The notes under the pieces: generated by a model | What the model was told of the DNA's origin: nothing | Databases searched by the model: none | What the model saw: the letters and a program-made list of their open reading frames with translations, nothing else | Origin: an uncultured Alistipes sp. | Lineage (GTDB): Bacteria > Bacteroidota > Bacteroidia > Bacteroidales > Rikenellaceae | Direction: 5' to 3' | NCBI GenBank assembly: GCA_900768015.1 | Contig: CAAGBI010000037.1 | Span: 1 to 51,658, forward strand | DNA length: 51,658 nt | Shown here: one piece after another, positions 42,101 through 49,186 of the stretch | Numbering within the stretch: the first letter of the stretch is position 1 | How the letters are laid out: every line of letters starts with the position of its first letter | Position numbers and translations under genes: made by a program

Positions 42101-42970
42101 TTGGAGAGCATCGCCTATGCGGGTGCTTTCGACTCGCTCATCGACTTCAACCGCTCGCGCTTCTTCGCCGAGGATCAGTCGAAGGTTGTATTCCTCGACA
42201 TGCTCGTACGCTATGGTCAGCGTGTGCAGCAGGAGAGGCAGAATGCTCAGCAGAGCCTCTTTGGCATGGCTACGGAGGGTGGCTTCGACCTTCAGAAGCC
42301 CCGCGTTCCCGCTGCTGAGGATTGGAACAACATCGTGGTGCTCAACAAGGAGAAGGAGGTCATCGGCCTCTACCTCTCGGGACACCCCCTCGACCGCTTC
42401 GACTTCATCATCAAGCAGATGTGTAAGGCCGAGTTGGGCGACTTGGAGGACCTGACGCTCTTCGATGGTAAGGAGATTGCAGTGGCTGGTGTGGTGGTAT
42501 CCATCACCCCACTATCTACGAAGGATGGCCGCAAGTATGCACGCTTTGTGCTCGAGGACTACAACTCGCAGCACGAATTCACGCTCTGGAGTAAGGAGTA
42601 TAACCAGTGGGGCATGCTCATCGAGCTCAACAACTTCCTCATGATACGCGGTCGTGTGCAGACGCGCCCCTATCGCGAGCCTGCGGAGTTGGAGTATAAG
42701 ATAACCTCCATCCAGCACCTTGCCGACATCGCCGACACGATCAAGGCTATACGCTTGGAGTTGGAGGTACACGATGTGTGCTCAACGCTTACGGATATGT
42801 TGCTCGACGCCATTAGTCGCAACAGTGGCAAGGCATCGTTGCAAATTACCGTGACGGATGCTCATGAGGATGTCAAGATACGCCTCTCGTCGAGCTACCG
42901 CGTGGAGCCAACGACAGACTTTATGGAGTTTTTGAAGAGAAACGAAATCAACTATTCTATTATAACATAA
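39134..42970 (+). CDS. dnaE: DNA polymerase III alpha subunit
   Basis: DnaE is the replicative polymerase. The 1278-residue protein has an N-terminal PHP domain (FVHLHVHSQYSLLDGQASIS; IALTDHGNMFGAKDFFNY). The C-family polymerase core has SVGPGRGSAAGSAVAYCLGI and the catalytic triad LPDIDIDFDDDGRGRVL (about residues 505-521), and fingers FESPGMQKYLRELQPSTFED with RPGPMDYIPDFIDRKHGRKP. Tandem HhH elements (FGLAAIKGVGEAA) and a C-terminal OB fold (IAVAGVVVSITPLSTKDGRK) follow. An extra charged segment (about 60-110) lies within the PHP region. The PHP metal-binding His residues look largely retained, so the domain could be active. trxA follows after 18 nt. Confidence 0.97.
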   Translation: MRQFVHLHVHSQYSLLDGQASISKLVDKAIADGMPGIALTDHGNMFGAKDFFNYVKKKNGARKDKIKSLQGLIERLENGTASEAEMGEDAGAALAKARVELDAQPKADFKGIIGCEVYVARRRLQDREKAMGDYSGYHLILLAKNIKGYKNLIKIVSKGYTEGFYGRPRTDRVELEKYHEGLICCSACIGGEIPRLIREEKYDQAEESALWYKNLFGDDYYLELQMHKATVEHANHETWKIQEVVNEHLIKMSQKLGIKLVCTNDVHFVDEEHAEAHDRLICLGTSKDFNDPKRMLYSKQEWMKTTAEMNALFDYVPEALDNTVEVCNKVENYSIDHAPIMPTFAIPEDFGTEEGYRQKYSEEDLFNEFTRDENGNVVMEEGEAHKKIEKLGGYDKLYRIKLEADYLAKLAMDGAHKRYGEVLDEETETRLRFELHIMKTMGFPGYFLIVQDFIRAAREELDVSVGPGRGSAAGSAVAYCLGITQIDPIKYDLLFERFLNPDRISLPDIDIDFDDDGRGRVLNWVTQKYGKEKVAHIITYGTMATKMALKDVARVQKLPLAQANQLCKWIPDRINDPNDKDKQLKVNLQNAIMAVPELKAAEESTDPIMRDTIKYAKMLEGNVRGTGVHACGTIICRDDITDWVPVSTADDKETGEKMLVTQYEGAVIEDTGLIKMDFLGLKTLSIIKDAIENVEQTHGVKIDIDNIPIDDKKTYDLYCKGGTIGTFQFESPGMQKYLRELQPSTFEDLIAMNALYRPGPMDYIPDFIDRKHGRKPIVYDIPIMERYLKDTYGITVYQEQVMLLSRLLGNFTRGESDTLRKAMGKKIKSKLDELKPKFIAGGKSNGHDEKVLEKIWADWEKFASYAFNKSHATCYSWVAYQTAYVKAHYPSEYMATVLSRNLNDIKQVTAYMSECKSMGIAVLGPDVNESKVKFSTNKSGDVRFGLAAIKGVGEAASESIVKERMENGPYKSIYDFMERVNFSVVNRKCLESIAYAGAFDSLIDFNRSRFFAEDQSKVVFLDMLVRYGQRVQQERQNAQQSLFGMATEGGFDLQKPRVPAAEDWNNIVVLNKEKEVIGLYLSGHPLDRFDFIIKQMCKAELGDLEDLTLFDGKEIAVAGVVVSITPLSTKDGRKYARFVLEDYNSQHEFTLWSKEYNQWGMLIELNNFLMIRGRVQTRPYREPAELEYKITSIQHLADIADTIKAIRLELEVHDVCSTLTDMLLDAISRNSGKASLQITVTDAHEDVKIRLSSSYRVEPTTDFMEFLKRNEINYSIIT

Positions 42971-42988
42971 CTTAAAATTTTTACAGCT

Positions 42989-43306
42989 ATGGCAATTAAA
43001 CTTAACAACGCAAACTTTGACGAGGTAATGGGCATGGGTTTGCCCGTAGTTATCGATTTCTGGGCTACATGGTGTGGTCCTTGCCGCATGGTTGCTCCCA
43101 TCATCGATGAGTTGGCTGAGGAGTACGAGGGTAAGGTTGCAATCTGCAAGTGTGATGTTGGCGACGACGGCGACGAGATCGCAGCACAGTACCGTGTTCG
43201 CAATGTGCCTACTATCCTCTTCTTCAAGGGTGGTCAGCAGGTTGACAAGCATGTTGGTACTGCTACTAAGGATGAGCTCAAGGCTAAGATCGAGGCTATG
43301 CTCTAA
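42989..43306 (+). CDS. trxA: Thioredoxin
   Basis: This 105-residue protein is a standard cytoplasmic thioredoxin: VVIDFWATWCGPCRMVAPII has the redox pair Cys29/Cys32, followed by the cis-Pro motif VRNVPTILFFKGG. It reduces disulfides in ribonucleotide reductase and other targets. It probably shares the dnaE transcript, which a strong terminator ends just after it. Confidence 0.95.
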   Translation: MAIKLNNANFDEVMGMGLPVVIDFWATWCGPCRMVAPIIDELAEEYEGKVAICKCDVGDDGDEIAAQYRVRNVPTILFFKGGQQVDKHVGTATKDELKAKIEAML

Positions 43307-43329
43307 TCCATCGTCTTTTTAAGACAACG

Positions 43330-43361
43330 CTCCCGCAGGACTCTCTGCGGGAGTTTTTTTT
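43330..43361 (+). terminator. Intrinsic terminator after trxA
   Basis: A perfect 9-bp GC-rich stem, CTCCCGCAG (43330-43338) with CTGCGGGAG (43345-43353), has a 6-nt loop and is followed by eight T residues. It is the clearest rho-independent terminator in the window. Confidence 0.93.
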
Positions 43362-43410
43362 GTACTCATGGGCATATAATATAGCGTTTTAGGAGTAAAA
43401 AGTTGCCAAT

Positions 43411-43428
43411 ACCCCCATAAATGGGGGT
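43411..43428. promoter_or_regulatory. 18-bp palindrome, probable operator of the TonB receptor gene
   Basis: ACCCCCAT-AA-ATGGGGGT has perfect 8-bp arms around a 2-bp centre and runs into the -33 TTG (43428-43430) of the receptor promoter. A dimeric repressor bound there would block transcription. The regulator is unknown. Confidence 0.55.
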
Positions 43429-43458
43429 TGCGTTTTTGGCGGGGGTGTTGTACTTTTG
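43428..43458 (+). promoter_or_regulatory. TonB receptor promoter, suggesting a leaderless mRNA
   Basis: TTG (43428-43430), 20-bp spacer, TACTTTTG (43451-43458): a full Bacteroidota promoter. The start codon at 43463 is only 5 nt after the -7 element, so transcription should begin at or within a few bases of the ATG. Confidence 0.7.
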
Positions 43459-43462
43459 CAGC

Positions 43463-45718
43463 ATGAAAACTATGTTTGCAATATTAGCCCTTGCGTTTGC
43501 CAACCCCGTGGCGGAGGTGGAGGATAACTCCATACCCACCGACACGCTACATATCGAGAGTATTGAGGTAACAGCATCGCTAAAGAGCGACGACGCACTG
43601 CGCACACCCATAGCCTCGACCGAGCTCGCAATGAGCCGCATCGAGCGAATGGGCGTGTCGTCAATCAAGGATGTATCGCTCATAGCGCCCAACTTCTACC
43701 AGCCCAACTACGGCTCGTCCATAACATCGTCAATATATGTGCGTGGCTTCGGCTCGCGCATCGACCAACCCGTCTTGGGTGTCACCATCGACGACATACC
43801 GCTGATGAATAAGAACGCCTACGACTTCGACTTCTACGACATCCGTAAACTCGAGCTGCTGCGCGGTCCTCAGGGCACGCTCTATGGTCGTAACACCTCG
43901 GGTGGCGTGATGAACATCACTACCCTCACGCCCCTATCGTGGCAGGGCCTGCGCGCCATGGCGGAGTACTCCACAATGACATCGTACCGCGCCTCTGTAG
44001 CCTACTACACCAAGCCACGCGACACCTTTGGCATATCCATTGCTACACACTTCAACCACGATGGTGGCTACTTCCGCAACACCTACACCGACCAGATGTG
44101 TGACCGTGGCAACAACGCCTCGGCACGCTTGCGCATGCAGTGTCTATTAAGAGATAACTGGAGCCTCGACAACTCACTAACATGGGGCTACACCAAGGAG
44201 GGAGGATATGCCTACCACCACCTTAACCCCACGACAAACACCACCGAGGATGTGGCATACAACGACCCTGCAGGATATGAGCGTATCGCCATAACCGAGG
44301 GCTTCGTGGCGAAGTATCAGGGAGAGAAAATATTGTTTTCAAGTGCTACGAGCTACCAGTATTTGAACGATGTTATGACCCTCGACCAGGACTTCACGCC
44401 TAAGTCGATGTTCACGATGCAGCAGAAGCAGCGCGAGCACACCATAACCGAGGAGGTGGTGGTGCGCAATGCCGACCGCACGCAGCGCTGGCAGTGGCTA
44501 ACGGGAGCATTTGCCTTTGCTAAGTGGCTCGATATGTCCTCACCCGTTACGTTCAAGCGCGATGGCATCGACGAACTCATACTGGGCAACATAAACAACG
44601 GCATACACACCGTGTTTCCCAACAACAACATGCTCATCGGTGGCGACAACTTTGTTATAAACAGCGACTTTTGCATACCCACCTATGGTGCTGCTTTATA
44701 TCATCAGTCCTCATTCCGCTTAGGCAGTTGGCAGCTCACGGCGGGCATACGCTTCGACTTGGAACATACCTCGATGCGCTACAACTCCAACGCCACCATA
44801 CCCTACATGTTCGACATGACGATGAGCGACTACCGCGACCTATACAGCGAGTTCAAGGGCAGGGAGCGTCAATTATTCTTCGAGATTCTGCCCAAGATTG
44901 CTGCGGAGTATAACTTCGACCGCGGCTCGGCATACGCCACAATCACTCGCGGCTACAAGACGGGAGGTTTCAACACCCAGATATTCTCGGACATCCTCCA
45001 GGCAAAGATGATGAACGATATGATGTCGGACCTCGGCATAGCGCTCGATGATGTGGGTGGCACAACATACGACTCGGCATCCGCGACACGCTATAAGCCC
45101 GAGACAAGTTGGAACTTCGAGCTCGGCACACACCTACGCCCCACAGCGGGACTGAACATCGACGCTGCGCTCTTCTGGATTGAGTGCTTCGACCAGCAGG
45201 TGACAGTCCTCCCCCACGGCAAGAATACGGGTCGCATGATGTCGAACGCCGCACGCGCACGCAGCTTCGGAGCAGAGCTAAGCATAGAGTATGGCTACGA
45301 GGGTTTTACCTTTCGTGGTGACTATGGCTACACCAATGCACGCTTCCGCGAGTACAACGACGGACATGGCGACTACACGGGCAACCGCCTACCCTACGCC
45401 CCCGAACATACGGCACTTCTCATGGCGTCATACTCATGGTGGTTCAACCATCCCGTTGTGCAGAGCCTAACACTCTCGGCCGACTGGCGAGGCACAGGTT
45501 CGATATATTGGAACGAGGCAAACACCCGCCATCAGCCCTTCTACTCGATGTTGGGCGCACAGGCGACACTACGCATGAACAACATTGAACTTACAATATG
45601 GGGTCGCAACCTCACTAACACAGAGTATGATGTATTCTACTTCAAGAGCGTTGGCGAGGAGTTCTTCTCGAAGGGCACACCCATACACGCAGGCATAAAA
45701 CTTAACATTACCCTATAA
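43463..45718 (+). CDS. TonB-dependent outer-membrane receptor
   Basis: This 751-residue receptor has a short signal peptide (MKTMFAILALAFANPVA) and a TonB-box-like DTLHIESIEVTAS. The plug domain includes IYVRGFGSRIDQPVLGVTID and LELLRGPQGTLYGRNTSGGV, and is followed by a 22-strand-type barrel (FTFRGDYGYTNARFREYND; final strand HAGIKLNITL). It lacks the N-terminal carboxypeptidase-regulatory domain of SusC-type receptors, and no SusD partner follows. It therefore looks like a siderophore, cofactor or vitamin receptor more than a glycan one. Start at 43463; the in-frame ATG at 43421 lies within the palindrome upstream of the promoter -7 box. A calycin-like lipoprotein gene follows 2 nt later. 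Confidence 0.92.
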   Translation: MKTMFAILALAFANPVAEVEDNSIPTDTLHIESIEVTASLKSDDALRTPIASTELAMSRIERMGVSSIKDVSLIAPNFYQPNYGSSITSSIYVRGFGSRIDQPVLGVTIDDIPLMNKNAYDFDFYDIRKLELLRGPQGTLYGRNTSGGVMNITTLTPLSWQGLRAMAEYSTMTSYRASVAYYTKPRDTFGISIATHFNHDGGYFRNTYTDQMCDRGNNASARLRMQCLLRDNWSLDNSLTWGYTKEGGYAYHHLNPTTNTTEDVAYNDPAGYERIAITEGFVAKYQGEKILFSSATSYQYLNDVMTLDQDFTPKSMFTMQQKQREHTITEEVVVRNADRTQRWQWLTGAFAFAKWLDMSSPVTFKRDGIDELILGNINNGIHTVFPNNNMLIGGDNFVINSDFCIPTYGAALYHQSSFRLGSWQLTAGIRFDLEHTSMRYNSNATIPYMFDMTMSDYRDLYSEFKGRERQLFFEILPKIAAEYNFDRGSAYATITRGYKTGGFNTQIFSDILQAKMMNDMMSDLGIALDDVGGTTYDSASATRYKPETSWNFELGTHLRPTAGLNIDAALFWIECFDQQVTVLPHGKNTGRMMSNAARARSFGAELSIEYGYEGFTFRGDYGYTNARFREYNDGHGDYTGNRLPYAPEHTALLMASYSWWFNHPVVQSLTLSADWRGTGSIYWNEANTRHQPFYSMLGAQATLRMNNIELTIWGRNLTNTEYDVFYFKSVGEEFFSKGTPIHAGIKLNITL

Positions 45719-45720
45719 TT

Positions 45721-46173
45721 ATGAAAACACTCAGATTTTTACTTCTTTCACTTGTGAGCCTCGCGTTTGTGGCTTGCGAGAATGGCGACAACAACGCTCT
45801 CCCCAACAAACCCGTAGAGAGCGAGTGCTACACAGGTACAATGACCGTGGACCAGAACGACGGCACAATGTACACCCAGGATGAGGTGCAGGTGGACTAC
45901 GAAATCTTGGATGGCAAGCTCAACTTCGTTATGTACAAGGTGAAGTTTGCTGATGGCATGCCCATCAAGCTCGACATGGTTGTTGAGGGCGTTGACTGCA
46001 TCGGTGCATCGGGCCACTATGTCCTTGCGGGCAACGACATCGTTCCCTACGCCATGGGTGGACCTTTCGAGAAGTTCACTATTACCAACCTCACAGGTCT
46101 TATCACCAACGACACCATGACCCTCAGCTTCATGTGTGGCGAGTACCCCGTAACCTACAGCGGCACAAAGTAG
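45721..46173 (+). CDS. Calycin-like lipoprotein
   Basis: This 150-residue lipoprotein (MKTLRFLLLSLVSLAFVAC, then ENGDNN) has a small all-beta domain: CYTGTMTVDQNDGTMYTQDE, LNFVMYKVKFADGMPIKLDM, HYVLAGNDIVPYAMGG, then FEKFTITNLTGLITNDTMTL. This matches the calycin-like beta-barrel lipoproteins common in Bacteroidota (domain recognised by pattern). Directly behind a TonB-dependent receptor, it may be a surface ligand-binding partner of that receptor, by analogy with SusD- or HmuY-type pairs. The ligand is unknown. Confidence 0.75.
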   Translation: MKTLRFLLLSLVSLAFVACENGDNNALPNKPVESECYTGTMTVDQNDGTMYTQDEVQVDYEILDGKLNFVMYKVKFADGMPIKLDMVVEGVDCIGASGHYVLAGNDIVPYAMGGPFEKFTITNLTGLITNDTMTLSFMCGEYPVTYSGTK

Positions 46174-46187
46174 CACCAGCCGCAAGC

Positions 46188-46237
46188 ATAAAATAGATAT
46201 GGGTTGTCTTTCACAAGACAACCCATATCTATTTTAT
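46188..46237. terminator. Long bidirectional hairpin terminator
   Basis: A perfect inverted repeat of 22 bp (46188-46209 against 46216-46237; arm begins ATAAAATAGATATGGGTTGT) has a 6-nt loop TTCACA, with A/T ends that give T-tracts in both directions. It lies between convergent genes, 15 nt after the lipoprotein stop and 13 nt before the flavodiiron stop. Confidence 0.9.
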
Positions 46238-46250
46238 TGTGTTAAGCAAC

Positions 46251-47414
46251 CTATGCCAAAACCTCATCTGCCAAGCGCTCCAACGCGGGCGTATCCGTTG
46301 GCTTCAAAGTAGAGACGATAGTCACCATAGTATCTGCTACGGTCACATCCTTGAATGTGTCGATAATCTTACGCATTGCCTTACCTGCCGAAGGTGCCCA
46401 AGAGCCATTCTCGATGATGCCGATGCGGCGCTTAGAGTAGTTCTTGATGGCGAGGTGGTGCAAGAAGTCGTGCATGGGAGGGAATACATCAGCGTCGTAC
46501 GAAGCAGCTGCAACCACAAGGCGGCTATAACGGAAGGCATCCTCCACAGCCTCTGCCATATCGCAACGCGAGAGGTCAGCAACAACAACCTTCTCTGCGC
46601 CCTTAGCCTCCAAAATCTCCGCAAACTTACGCGCCACCTGAGCAGTGTTACCATGGATAGAGGCGTATGCCACAAGCACACCCTCAGTCTCGGGCTCATA
46701 CTTGCTCCATGTGTCGTAGAGGCCGATGTAGTAGCCGAGGTTCTCCGTAAGAACGGGACCATGTGTTGGGCAGATGATAGCAATGTCGAGCGCTGCAGCC
46801 TTCTTCAAGAGAGCCTGAACAGGTGCGCCATACTTACCGCAAATGTTGAAGTAGTAGCGGCGTGCCTCACATGCCCACTCGCCACCACGGCTCAATGCGC
46901 CAAACTTACCGAAGCCGTCAGCCGAGAAGAGCACCTTCTCCGAGCTGTCGTATGTCACCATAACCTCGGGCCAGTGTACCATGGGTGCCATAGCGAAGGT
47001 GAGTGTGCGACCACCAAGCGAGAGTGTATCACCCTCCTTAACACCGATTGTGCGACCCTCGAAAGTGGTGTCGTAGAAGAAGTTGGGCAACATCTTAACA
47101 GCCTTGTCCGATGCTACAACCTGCATCTCGGGATAGAGCGCCATTACGCGAGCGATAGTACCAGCGTGGTCGGGCTCGAGGTGCTGAACGATAAGATAAT
47201 CGGGCTTGCGACCAGCGAGGGCAGTATTCAAATTCTCCAACCACTCATCCGCCTTGCGGAGGTCTACTGTATCCATCACTGCAACCTTCTCATCAAGGAT
47301 AAGATATGAGTTATACGACACGCCATCAGGCACTACATACTGGCTCTCGAAGAGGTCGATGTCGGTATCATCAACGCCAATATAGACTATTTTTTCGGTT
47401 ATATTCTTAATCAT
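46251..47414 (-). CDS. Flavodiiron protein (FprA-type O2/NO reductase)
   Basis: This 387-residue cytoplasmic enzyme reduces O2 or NO to protect anaerobes. It has an N-terminal metallo-beta-lactamase-like domain with the diiron ligands in VQHLEPDHAGTIAR (His77-x-Glu79-x-Asp81-His82), MVHWPEVMVTY, LFSADGFGKFGAL and CPTHGPVL. A flavodoxin domain follows (VAYASIHGNTAQVARKFAEI for the FMN phosphate, then AAASYDADVFPPMHDFLHHL). There is no fused rubredoxin, so an external electron donor is needed. Start at 47414 (MIKNITEKIVYIG); the upstream extension lies above the promoter -7 element. It is convergent with the receptor/lipoprotein pair. Confidence 0.95.
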   Translation of the reverse strand: MIKNITEKIVYIGVDDTDIDLFESQYVVPDGVSYNSYLILDEKVAVMDTVDLRKADEWLENLNTALAGRKPDYLIVQHLEPDHAGTIARVMALYPEMQVVASDKAVKMLPNFFYDTTFEGRTIGVKEGDTLSLGGRTLTFAMAPMVHWPEVMVTYDSSEKVLFSADGFGKFGALSRGGEWACEARRYYFNICGKYGAPVQALLKKAAALDIAIICPTHGPVLTENLGYYIGLYDTWSKYEPETEGVLVAYASIHGNTAQVARKFAEILEAKGAEKVVVADLSRCDMAEAVEDAFRYSRLVVAAASYDADVFPPMHDFLHHLAIKNYSKRRIGIIENGSWAPSAGKAMRKIIDTFKDVTVADTMVTIVSTLKPTDTPALERLADEVLA

Positions 47415-47440
47415 TTTGCGTAAGTTTTTAATTTGCGATA

Positions 47441-47472
47441 CAAATATCTTATTTTTTGCCGACAAAAACAAA
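47441..47472 (-). promoter_or_regulatory. Flavodiiron gene promoter
   Basis: On the minus strand TTTG (47469-47472) is followed after 20 bp by GATATTTG (47441-47448; one mismatch to TAnnTTTG). The leader would be about 20 nt. Confidence 0.5.
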
Positions 47473-47491
47473 ACTTTTGCACACTTTTTTA

Positions 47492-47499
47492 TACCTTTG
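47492..47499 (+). promoter_or_regulatory. znuA promoter, -7 element
   Basis: TACCTTTG matches TAnnTTTG, 31 nt before the znuA ATG. No TTG at the usual distance. It partly overlaps the divergent flavodiiron promoter region. Confidence 0.5.
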
Positions 47500-47530
47500 C
47501 CTTCACATTTTCAATAAAGATTATATTACG

Positions 47531-48373
47531 ATGCAGAAAATAGCGACATTCATAATATGTACCCTCTTAATCGTTGGTTGCACAACGAAAAGTGAAAGCG
47601 ATAAAAAGACCATATTTGTAACCATCACCCCGATGCAGAGCATCATCGAGGAGATTACCGCGGGAGATTTCGACATCGAGGTCATCGTACCCAAGGGTGC
47701 AAGCCCCGAGACCTTCGAGCCTACACCCAAGCAGGTGACATCGTTTAGCGATGCGGAGCTCATCTTCTCGACAGGCATCATAGATTTTGAGCAGAGCCTT
47801 GTGGAGCGCATCAGTGGCGATGCCGAGGTGGTAAACCTCTCAAATGGCATTGAGCTAATCGCGGGCAGCTGCTCACATGGCAACCACCAGCATAAGCATG
47901 GCGTTGACCCACACATCTGGACTTCGCCACGCGCACTACGCACCATGGTCACAAATGCCCACAAGGCTATCATGGCGCACTACCCCGACTCAGTGAAGTA
48001 CACCGAGGCAACAAGTCGTCTCTTGGAGCGCATAGATGCTCTCGACACATACTGCGCAACACGCATCAAGGCAGAGGGTGTCGAGGCAATGATGATATAC
48101 CACCCCGCCTATACCTACTACGCCCGCGACTACGGCATCGAGCAGATAGCCATCGAGCACGACGGCAAGGAGCCCTCACTGCGCCAGACAACAGCCCTCA
48201 TAGAGAAGGCAAAGGAGCATGGCGTAAAGGCCATCCTACGCCAGCCACAATATAGCGAGGACAAGGTGCGCGCCATAGCCAACGATGCTGGTGCGGAGAT
48301 TATCACCACCGACCCACTCGCGGAGGACATACTCAGTGAGATAGAGCGCGTTACAGAGATTATATGCCGTTAG
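47531..48373 (+). CDS. znuA: Zinc ABC transporter substrate-binding lipoprotein (ZnuA-like)
   Basis: This 280-residue lipoprotein (MQKIATFIICTLLIVGC, then TTKSES) has the cluster A-I metal-binding fold. Its ligand positions are SPETFEPTP (Glu60, where most ZnuA proteins have His), DPHIWTSP (His about 128), MIYHPAYTYYARDYG (His about 191) and ITTDPLAED (Asp about 261). A short His-rich loop CSHGNHQHKHG precedes the second ligand, which points to zinc. I take the ATG at 47531; the in-frame ATG at 47456 lies above the promoter -7 box. It overlaps or abuts znuC. No permease gene follows. Confidence 0.9.
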   Translation: MQKIATFIICTLLIVGCTTKSESDKKTIFVTITPMQSIIEEITAGDFDIEVIVPKGASPETFEPTPKQVTSFSDAELIFSTGIIDFEQSLVERISGDAEVVNLSNGIELIAGSCSHGNHQHKHGVDPHIWTSPRALRTMVTNAHKAIMAHYPDSVKYTEATSRLLERIDALDTYCATRIKAEGVEAMMIYHPAYTYYARDYGIEQIAIEHDGKEPSLRQTTALIEKAKEHGVKAILRQPQYSEDKVRAIANDAGAEIITTDPLAEDILSEIERVTEIICR

Positions 48374-49149
48374 AGATGAAGCAGCCGATAATCACCATAC
48401 GCGACCTTAGCGTAACATACGACACGGTGCGTGCCCTCGAGCATGTAGACCTCGACATCTATGCTGACGACTTCCTCGGCATTATAGGCCCTAATGGCGG
48501 TGGTAAGAGCACCCTCGTTAAGGCCATCATGGGCGTTGTGCCATATAGCGGAAAGATAGACTTCGACGCCTCAATTATGCGCCATGGCAAGCCACATATC
48601 GGCTACCTACCCCAGGTATCATCCTTTGATAAGGTCTTTCCCATCTCGGTTTTGGAGGTCGTGATGTCGGGACTACAAGCCGAGCGCGGCATGCTACGCC
48701 GCTACGGTAAGGCGGAGCGCGAGCGTGCCATGGCAACACTCCACAAAGCGCACCTCGACCACCTCGCAACACGCCCCATAGGCGAACTCTCGGGCGGTCA
48801 GCTGCAGCGCGTTATGCTCTGTCGTGCCATAATCTCCGAGCCCAAGCTCTTGGTGCTTGACGAGCCCACCAACTTTGTGGATAACCGCTTCGAGAACGAG
48901 TTGTACAACTTGCTGCACCACCTTAGCCACAACATGGCCATTATGATGGTGTCGCACGACATAGGCACCATATCGAGCGTTGTGAACAACATCGTCTGCG
49001 TCAACCGCCATGTACACCGCCACGACTCGAACATAATCACCGAGGAGCAGCTGCGCAACTACAACTGCCCCATCCAGATTATCACCCACGGCGATGTTCC
49101 CCACACCGTTCTTGGCGAGCACCACCACTGCCCCCACTGCGACGAGTAA
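48364..49149 (+). CDS. znuC: Zinc ABC transporter ATPase (ZnuC-like)
   Basis: This 261-residue ABC ATPase of the metal-uptake type has Walker A IIGPNGGGKSTLVKAIMG (about 36-53), Q-loop IGYLPQVSSFDKVFPISV, signature LSGGQLQRVMLCRAI, Walker B LLVLDEPTNFVDNRFENEL and H-loop MMVSHDIGTISSV. The tail is rich in metal-binding residues: HVHRHDSN and a final GEHHHCPHCDE. Either the ATG at 48364 (10-nt overlap with znuA) or the one at 48376 could be used. The gene that follows is a TPR regulator, not the expected permease, so the transporter is incomplete here. Confidence 0.92.
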   Translation: MPLEMKQPIITIRDLSVTYDTVRALEHVDLDIYADDFLGIIGPNGGGKSTLVKAIMGVVPYSGKIDFDASIMRHGKPHIGYLPQVSSFDKVFPISVLEVVMSGLQAERGMLRRYGKAERERAMATLHKAHLDHLATRPIGELSGGQLQRVMLCRAIISEPKLLVLDEPTNFVDNRFENELYNLLHHLSHNMAIMMVSHDIGTISSVVNNIVCVNRHVHRHDSNIITEEQLRNYNCPIQIITHGDVPHTVLGEHHHCPHCDE

Positions 49150-49186
49150 CGCTCATCAATCAGCCACTACTACAACCACACCACAG

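Noticed and set aside
46239..47309. A 356-codon plus-strand open frame opposite the flavodiiron gene
   Set aside because: The minus-strand frame has complete diiron and FMN motifs; the plus-strand peptide has none.
47415..47471. Longer N-terminus for the flavodiiron protein
   Set aside because: The extra residues are not family-like and the region contains the likely promoter; the family start MIKNITEKIVYIG begins at 47414.
49094..49186. Longer N-terminus for the TPR regulator
   Set aside because: The extension lies inside znuC in another frame, is a low-complexity Thr/Ala stretch and would hide the signal sequence starting at 49187.
49150..49186. A hidden znuB gene after znuC
   Set aside because: Only 37 nt separate znuC from the regulator, and no polytopic membrane protein is encoded on either strand nearby.
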